A stretch of 64,000 nt of DNA from Eumeta japonica (Eukaryota > Arthropoda > Insecta > Lepidoptera > Psychidae). This document shows positions 57,561 to 64,000 of this stretch, one piece after another (position 1 is the stretch's first letter; each line of letters starts with the position of its first letter). The notes beneath the pieces were generated by a model. That model searched no databases. It saw nothing but the letters and a program-made list of their open reading frames with translations, and had not been told where the DNA came from. The translations under genes and the position numbers were made by a program. The DNA lies in the NCBI GenBank assembly GCA_005406025.1, contig BGZK01001567.1, positions 62,001 through 126,000 on the forward strand, written 5' to 3'.

Positions 57561-60500
57561 CCACTTTACCACTCAATTGTACTTCCAATAACATAACATT
57601 TTAGTACTTAGTGTTGGGTATGGGGTAATACTTAGTGTGGAGTATTAGCAAGTTTCTGACGTGCCCTTAACAAATCATGAACTTCCCTTGTGTATATTGT
57701 TTGTAATAGGGTTTATATTCATTAAATAGTCTTATAAATATACAGTAACGTTCATTCAATAGTGTTATAAACCATGAAACATCAATAACAGAATAAATAA
57801 AATACATAAGTGTATCTAACCGCAATAATTTCTTCTCCATATAGAATATACGCAGTGCTTGGGCGAAGTAAAGAAAATTAGCGCCTGGTTTTTTCAATGT
57901 TTCTTTATTAAAATTGTCAGATATTTACATCATGAATACAAGTTTACCAAATGGACGTAATTTTTTTTCCTTTTTATAATAACGGAAAGTCTACTATTCG
58001 GAAATTTACATTCATAACTCATTTATGATCACACATAAACAAATACAGAAGTTCAATTTCAATTTACAGTCCTAAATGAAAACGAGTATTCTATTTAAAA
58101 TATTCAATATACTTTGTTTTATAAATGCTTTTATTTCTTAGTTCATAATCGGTAAAGGAAGCAATCGTTCACTATGTGACGATATAATAATTGCCTATGA
58201 ACACGTTTATTGCATTTATAATAAACATAAATTATGTTCACGCCAAATGAATAGCTTACATGCTACAGATAATTTTTCTTATTTGTATTATCACAAATAA
58301 TAACAAACTAATATTTTTCAAACTACGAAAAATAAAAATAGTTGTCTGATTTTTGTAGTGTGCATGGAGTTTACTTGTAATATCTAATTTTATTTGCATG
58401 CTTTATAGATTATCTACATTTTTATCGCGTTCAAAAGTTAAAATGTTTTTTATTCACCAAATAATGTCGCAGTGCCATTTTTTTCATTATGTATTTAATT
58501 AGTTTTAAATCAGAGGCACACTTATTCAGGTCTGATGTACTTCTGTTATTAGTACATCATTTAAATAAAATCAAATAACAATATTGATGTCGCATACTGA
58601 TGATTTAATTCTAAGGTAAGCTAATTCTGCATTATACTTGACAAATTTAAATACAACCCAAATTTTTTAAGCGTGTTGTTCGGCATTTTAAATGTAAAAT
58701 ACTTTGTGGGCATAAAATATCTAAAAAACATGTGCAATACTTCAATGATTGTCTTTAAGAAATATATTTTAGCATGGTTATTATAAAATATAATTACTTA
58801 GTATTTATAATGTATTTTCGAATAAAATGATTGATTGAATTATATCAGATATTTACCGATATATTTATACGATTGGATACAGAGATGCAAACATTTTGTT
58901 TCATTTATGCATGAATTTAGTAATACCTTTTTTATTCATTTCAATACGAACTTTCCTTATCCTCTGTCCGCAATAAGAGCATGTTGTACATAAAATAACA
59001 ACAACCCTGTGAGAACCCTACAGCACATTTAATATTTCAGGGTGTTCAATTAAAATATTTTAAAATTGGCCAAGATGGGACAAGAAATCCCTCACGGATA
59101 ATTTTGTACCTTGAACGAAGTGTCGTAAAATTTATAATTGCACTAAATTGAAACAAAACGGGTATTGCATCGCACTGAATAAATTTGAAAAAAAAATATA
59201 TCAAAAATAATATGCATAAATACATATTCGAATAGTTGTTACCTATTTATTAAAATCTATATGCGTGTCTATTATGGGCTGGTGGTCAAAATTGTATATA
59301 TATATAACTTATTAACAAACTTTATTTAATGTGACCAGTTGAATTTATTTATACATCTCTATTATTGGTTTTTCTTCAATTTGGAACTAATGTATCAAAA
59401 GATAAAGGAAAAATTTATCGTATTTGCATTAGAAAAACTACCTTCCCTATTCATACAAACAATTACATTTCGGTTCACACAAGACACCTGCTTATACAAT
59501 CTCATCAGAACCAATTAAAAATTGTACAGTTTATATAAGTCGATTACATGTGGACGGACAGACGGATAGACGGATGGACAAGGTGAAATTGTGGGGGTTT
59601 AGTATCGTCTTTCGATACGGAATTCTAATAATGTATATAATGGAAAGGAAGGTGCAAACCCAAGTTCGCGTAATAAGTATTTTGAACTCACTAGCAACAG
59701 ATTGTGACATTTGACAAGTATCTAAACGCCTACCGCGGGTAGTTCGATGCGCTGTGGGCGTCGATAATTGGCAAACGGCAGAATAGTCGATTATTGATAA
59801 TCACCGAGAAAGCAAACTTTAAAGGAACTTATAAATAAGTTAAAGCGAACATACGCTTGTCGTAACACTTATACTAGATGGTGGAATATCATGCGTGTCG
59901 GCTGTAGCAGTTTAGTTATTTTTGTTGTAAACGGTATTTTCGATTCGACAATTTACGTAAATTAAATCTGTATATCGACAGAAAGCTTAATAAATAGATT
60001 ACTTAGCTGGTTGAATTAATTTATTCAACGGGAACGATTTCAAACGTAACCGACACGAAAACGTAAACAAAGATGACTTTCGATGATAAATGTTACGCAT
60101 TACCAGAGTTCATTAAAGGAATGTTTTAAACATAGCCCAAGCCGTACATCAGCGTCTACTTTTTACGGCTAACAATTAACTAAAACAAAAGTCCATATCT
60201 GAAAATCTTTGGTATACAAAAAAAAGATCCAAAAGCTGACAATCTGGTGTTCGTTACCTTATTATACCTTTACACTTTTTACTTTAAATTACATAACTTG
60301 TACTATCACTAATGATTGGTAAGCTTACTTGTGCAATATGTAAGGTACATAAAACGTAACGGGAAATTAACGCGACTAAATTACGTTGTATATCTCTAGT
60401 AGAGCTGTAAATTAAGCGTTACTGTAGCCAAAATCGCACTCGCATAATACTCGATAAGTTGAAAAGATTCATATAAATGTGTGTTTTTTTCCATGGCTTT

Positions 60501-60800
60501 AATAAAATATTACTTAGAAAATAATTAATTATCGTACATACTTGAGTCTAGTCACATTTTTTTTTTCAATAAACCATGTATGACGTGAATGGTATCAGTA
60601 CTTTAATAGTATATATACAACCTTAAAAAAGCTAATCTGAATTTTACCCTTCGACATACGGTTGACGTTAATGCTCTTAGTGTTACCAATGAAATCGGAA
60701 ACAAATTCTGTGCTAATATTTCTAACAAAATTGACTTAATAATATCACATTTACAATTCGTTTTACGTCTTACGCCACATTAATTAACGTTCAGGTACAT
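57561..60800. other. Intergenic, downstream of the Beat-like gene
   Basis: Mostly AT-rich with no coding signal. 59540-59600 carries a (GGAC/GACGGAT)n run ending in TTCGATACGGAATTC, another dispersed-repeat end. Confidence 0.35.
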
Positions 60801-62082
60801 CTATCCTCCGATTAGGGACATTTTTAAATTTTCCTCAGCGTCCACGTCGAGATAATCGAACGAGTATTCGACATAATCGGGAGACCATAAAACGGAGTCT
60901 TGTGCCGTCGTCAGCATCGGAAGGAACAGGAGAAACAACAGAAGTAGCCAATTTTGAAATTTCATAGCAGAGGATCCGTCGCCAGTCAACGTTACTGGAA
61001 AATATAAATTATGTACATATAACACAAGTGCTAATACATAAAAAAACGAATTTATATTAAATATATCGCTCAGCAAATATATTCCCAATTTAGGTGTCAA
61101 ATTAATGTATTTCTATATTAAAATAATCATATCAATTGGACCAGTGATTCTCGAACTATAAGCATGTAAAAGGACACAGAGACAAATAGACAGAGAGGCA
61201 GACAGAAAAAGACAGACAAAAACTTAGAAAATATGTTTTACATTATGTACATACACTATTAGTTAGAAGTTAAAATAATATACAGTTTCTCATTTAAACG
61301 TAAGTGAACAAGAATGACGAAAAATAAGATTCATTATTAGGAACTAAAAAATAATTAGGGGTTTGGCGGTTAGTTGACGCACAATGAAAGAGGAGGCTCT
61401 TGTTAGTTTTTAACTAAAAGAGTTGAGCATTTTTAATTTTCTATATTTAGAGGGAAATGAGCTTGCGAGCCACCAGAGAGTAGATGGTCATCGCCGCCCA
61501 TGGCTATTCGCAACCCCAGAGGAATAATCACTACATTCCTGAACTCTTGAGTAGTACAGAATATCTGATGAAGAGGGATTGAGAAGGAAGGTTGATGCAG
61601 GGGGAGTAGAGTGATGTAGGGGGGAGGAGGCTATCGAAACTCTCACCCACTGAAATTAATGCAATAGCAGAAGCTGTTAATTTTACGTCTGTATTTCATG
61701 AGAACGTCGTAGCTCACCGCTCGAGCCAGTCTATTTTCATGCTGCAACCAAATTAACCGCAGTGTGATACTACCACCTTTATTTACAATTTTTATTATCA
61801 AATTAGAAATGTACTTTTACCCTTCACTAGTTATTAGCCCGGTACCCAAAACGGAGACAATAAAAAAATCTTATACTAACTCCTTTCTGGTCGAGGATCC
61901 ACTTCGGGCGTAAAGAAATCTAGTTTCGTCGTGTTGCTGTACACGTCGTAAATGCTGGCCAGGCACGACACCCGCAGCCGTCCTCCCGGGAACAACTCCT
62001 GGGATATTGGGACTTCGGCACTCACGCTAGCCCAAACTAAGCCGTTTTCGTAGGGATGCAGGCTCGTCTCTGATGAACGGAT
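60801..62082 (-). CDS. Beaten-path (Beat)-like immunoglobulin-family protein, last two exons (partial)
   Basis: Beat proteins are neuronal Ig-superfamily cell-surface or secreted proteins that bind Side-family receptors in axon guidance. The penultimate exon (62082-61881, - strand) encodes ENGLVWASVSAEVPISQELF and GGRLRVSCLASIYDVYSNTT, matching the end of the second Ig domain in Beat proteins (F.GG.L.V.C.A.I..VYW). The donor GGA|GTTAGT joins in phase 1 to exon 60994-60801 after TTTTCCAG. That exon adds a linker and a strong hydrophobic segment (MKFQNWLLLLFLLFLPMLTT) followed by an acidic, Tyr-rich tail of about 35 residues with a TAG stop at 60801. The hydrophobic segment could be a transmembrane anchor or, less likely because of the tail, a GPI signal; read alone it could be mistaken for a signal peptide starting at 60963. 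Upstream exons lie beyond the window or were not recognised. Confidence 0.68.
60995..61880 (-). other. Intron of the Beat-like gene
   Basis: An 886-bp intron holding the dispersed repeat at 61450-61790 and a GACAGA-rich run near 61185-61220. Confidence 0.55.
61450..61795. repeat. Dispersed repeat family R1, copy 3
   Basis: GGTCATCGCCGCCCATGGC, ACTCTCACCCACTGAAATTAATGCAATAGCAGAAGCTG, CGAGCCAGTCTATTTTCATGCTG and a TACCACC end, in the same order as the copies at 30425 and 40770. It lies within the intron of the Beat-like gene. Confidence 0.65.
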
Positions 62083-62259
62083 CTAGACAACGAAATTTCA
62101 TGCTCAATTACAATGAAAGTACACCCACTCATTCTTTTACAAAAAGTGTTTATATCAGATCAATTTAGTAATCAATAATTCAATATTTGATTGAATCACA
62201 GTAATTAAATAATGAAAAATTTATAACATAATGATATGTCTTATAAAATATACATATGC

Positions 62260-63010
62260 CATTTTGTTCATCAGCTTGTTGCCATTTTATAAGTAGTGAC
62301 ATAATCCCATTGCTGTAAAACTTTTGGGACTTCTAATCAAAATACTGCAACAAATAGTTTTGACAGTCCTCTCTTGATGTTAACCCAACGCTACCTAAAG
62401 AATTCTGAAGAGATTGAAACAGGTGAATATCTAAGGATACAAGGTCAGGGCTATATGGCGGATTCATTAACACTTCCCAACCAAACTCTCTGAATATTTT
62501 CTGAGTGGCCAAAGGCGTGTGTGGTCTGGCGCTATCATGATGAAATCCACACCCTTCCTGTTGATCAATTCCGGCCGTTGTTTCTCTCCTTCTTGCTTGA
62601 GTCTCATCAGCTGCAGGCAGTAAAGATCCGAATTGAATATTTTGCCCGATGACAAAAGCTCATAATGAATAATGCCCTTCCAAAATCACCATACACTTAG
62701 CATCACCTTATTGCGAGTTAATCGTTTTTGCTATAGCATGTGGAGTGCTTACGTTTTGACCATGATCTTTTTAACACTTTCATGTGTTAGGTAAACCATT
62801 TTGCGTCACCAATGATCAATTTTTTCCAAAACAGTTCGGTTTCATTACGTCTTAATAGATAATCGCAAATGAGTACACGATTCATTTCGTACACGATTCA
62901 ACCGTCAGTTTGTGTGGGGCTCGAGTATCGAGCACTTTTATATATCCAACTGTTGTCAAATACTGAACCAGTTTTGTGCTAATTTTATCGACACTGAACT
63001 AGGTCCATAA
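62260..63010 (-). pseudogene. mariner transposase relic, mellifera-type lineage
   Basis: On the - strand the order is YLTTVGYIKVLDTRAPHKLT near 62950; RNETELFWKKLIIGDAKWF near 62840 (the GDEKW catalytic motif, with E replaced by A); QLMRLKQEGEKQRPELINRK near 62610; a degraded HHD-type catalytic block near 62540; then FREFGWEVLMNPPYSPDL near 62480 and a QKFYSNGIMSL C-terminus near 62310. Several stops and frameshifts interrupt it. It is a different mariner lineage from elements 1 and 2. Terminal repeats were not identified. Confidence 0.78.
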
Positions 63011-63650
63011 ACATCACAAATAATTATCACGACTTTTGTCGATTTTTTTCTTTTTTATGTAATAAAACTTGAAAATGTATCGAATTTCTAGGTAAGTTTC
63101 ATTTATTTCGGTGGACAGAAATACAATACAAAAATGGCGGGAGACCATTTTTAATTTTAATTTTTCTTTTTTAAAGATGTCATCCATTCAACGGTATCAA
63201 AACTAGCTAGATAAAAACAGCACAACCAAAAAGATTTTTCCGCAACTTTTTACTTATAAATACGAATAAACTTTTTCTCCAACCTGATAGTATCAACATT
63301 ATAAAATGTCTCATTTTACTGGTGCGTACCCGACTCTATTGACACTGACTTATAAAGGTACCAAGAAGTTTATAAAATTCGTTTTTCTTAAGTTACAAAT
63401 CCTAAGGTTTCGTTTCATTTTGAGGGATAAGACATTATTTTTTATATTATATAAAAGAATTAACATTGCAGACTTTAATAATTTCATTTTTATAGTGTTG
63501 AAATGAGTGTTATTAACCAAATTAGTTTTAATTAATTTTCACAAATGTGCATGAACATAACTTAAAATTTTTTTTTGGGAAATTTCGTAATTAATATATA
63601 TTTTATGACTTACTGACCCAAAATCTATCAATTTTTAAATTTTTGTCAGT
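63011..63650. other. Intergenic, no supported gene
   Basis: AT-rich; the open frame 63306-63506 has no recognised similarity. Confidence 0.35.
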
Positions 63651-63890
63651 CTATATGTACTTTTATAACTTAAAAACGGTTGTACAAGTCGTGATGAAAT
63701 TTGGTATTCAGTAAGAACAGGTGATTCTGCAAATGGTAACACGTTTGTGTCTGTGTCTGCATGTATGTTTTTTATAATTTAAATACAGTTTGACCGATCT
63801 TCATAAAATTTAGTACACAATCGAAATATTTTATTACACAAATGATACTTTTCATACGGGTGTACGAGTGCATGCGTGTTTGCGTGGACC
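63651..63890. repeat. Two-unit tandem repeat, about 112 bp
   Basis: TATGTACTTTTATAACTTAAAAACGGTTGTACAAGTCGTGATGAAATTTGGTATTCAGTAAGAACAGGTGATTCTGC (from 63653) recurs in diverged form from 63765 (TATGTTTTTTATAATTTAAATACAGTTTGACCGATCTTCATAAAATTTAGTACACAATCG). Both close on TG-rich words ending in GCATG. Confidence 0.55.
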
Positions 63891-64000
63891 GTGTGCATAT
63901 GTGAGTGCTTATACGTGTTTTTTTGTGTGTCCTATTTTTATGGTGGTTTTTCATGATTAATAAAACAAAATAAATAACGTGAAAATCATGAATTGTTTTA

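Noticed and set aside
60801..60963. A small secreted protein starting at 60963 (-) with an apparent signal peptide
   Set aside because: The hydrophobic segment sits inside an exon that joins in phase to the Ig-domain exon at 61881-62082, so it is better explained as a C-terminal membrane segment of a Beat-like protein.
1..64000. CRISPR array, operon, tRNA or rRNA genes
   Set aside because: No regularly spaced short repeats, no cloverleaf with internal A/B boxes and no rRNA core sequence were recognised by eye; the tandem arrays have 110-150-bp periods without unique spacers.

Overview
This window is insect nuclear DNA and most likely lepidopteran. It is AT-rich and intron-rich, with GT-AG introns, and is packed with degenerate mariner and hAT transposons, non-LTR retrotransposon 3' tails, MITEs and short tandem arrays. 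Several dispersed repeats resemble ones I know from moth introns. The sequence was read by eye; no alignment or search was run. There is no bacterial-style operon, CRISPR array or RNA gene that I can support.

Host genes. (1) Two tandem, same-strand copies of a TMEM135-like gene. Copy A has only its last three coding exons in the window (2729-3927). Copy B is complete, with nine coding exons from 23582 to 39794 and about 399 aa if spliced as proposed. The copies share exons, intron sequence and 3' flank, so this is a genomic tandem duplication and not a retrocopy. (2) A short, unrecognised pair of terminal exons on the + strand (49218-49348 and 54945-54983). (3) The last two exons of a beaten-path (Beat)-like Ig-family cell-surface protein on the - strand (60801-62082).

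Layout. 1-4260: intron 6 to 3' end of TMEM135-A; its intron 6 holds a mariner whose 3' end has been carried away by an inversion. 4260-23580: gene-free, with a long hairpin, LINE tails, one mariner relic, a mariner interrupted by a hAT element with an exact 8-bp target duplication, and a MITE. 23582-39794: TMEM135-B; its introns carry two more hAT elements, a MITE, a foldback of about 740 bp and a 3' mariner fragment. 39800-60800: repeat-rich, with a jockey-like LINE relic, an RT-LINE split by a 404-bp repeat, a second copy of that repeat in inverted orientation 1.6 kb away, two tandem arrays and a gag-like relic. 60800-64000: the Beat-like gene end and a second-lineage mariner relic.

The genes do not form a pathway together. 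The main interest is the TMEM135 duplication and the transposon stratigraphy: several insertions can be ordered in time because they interrupt each other or are present in only one of the two paralogs.
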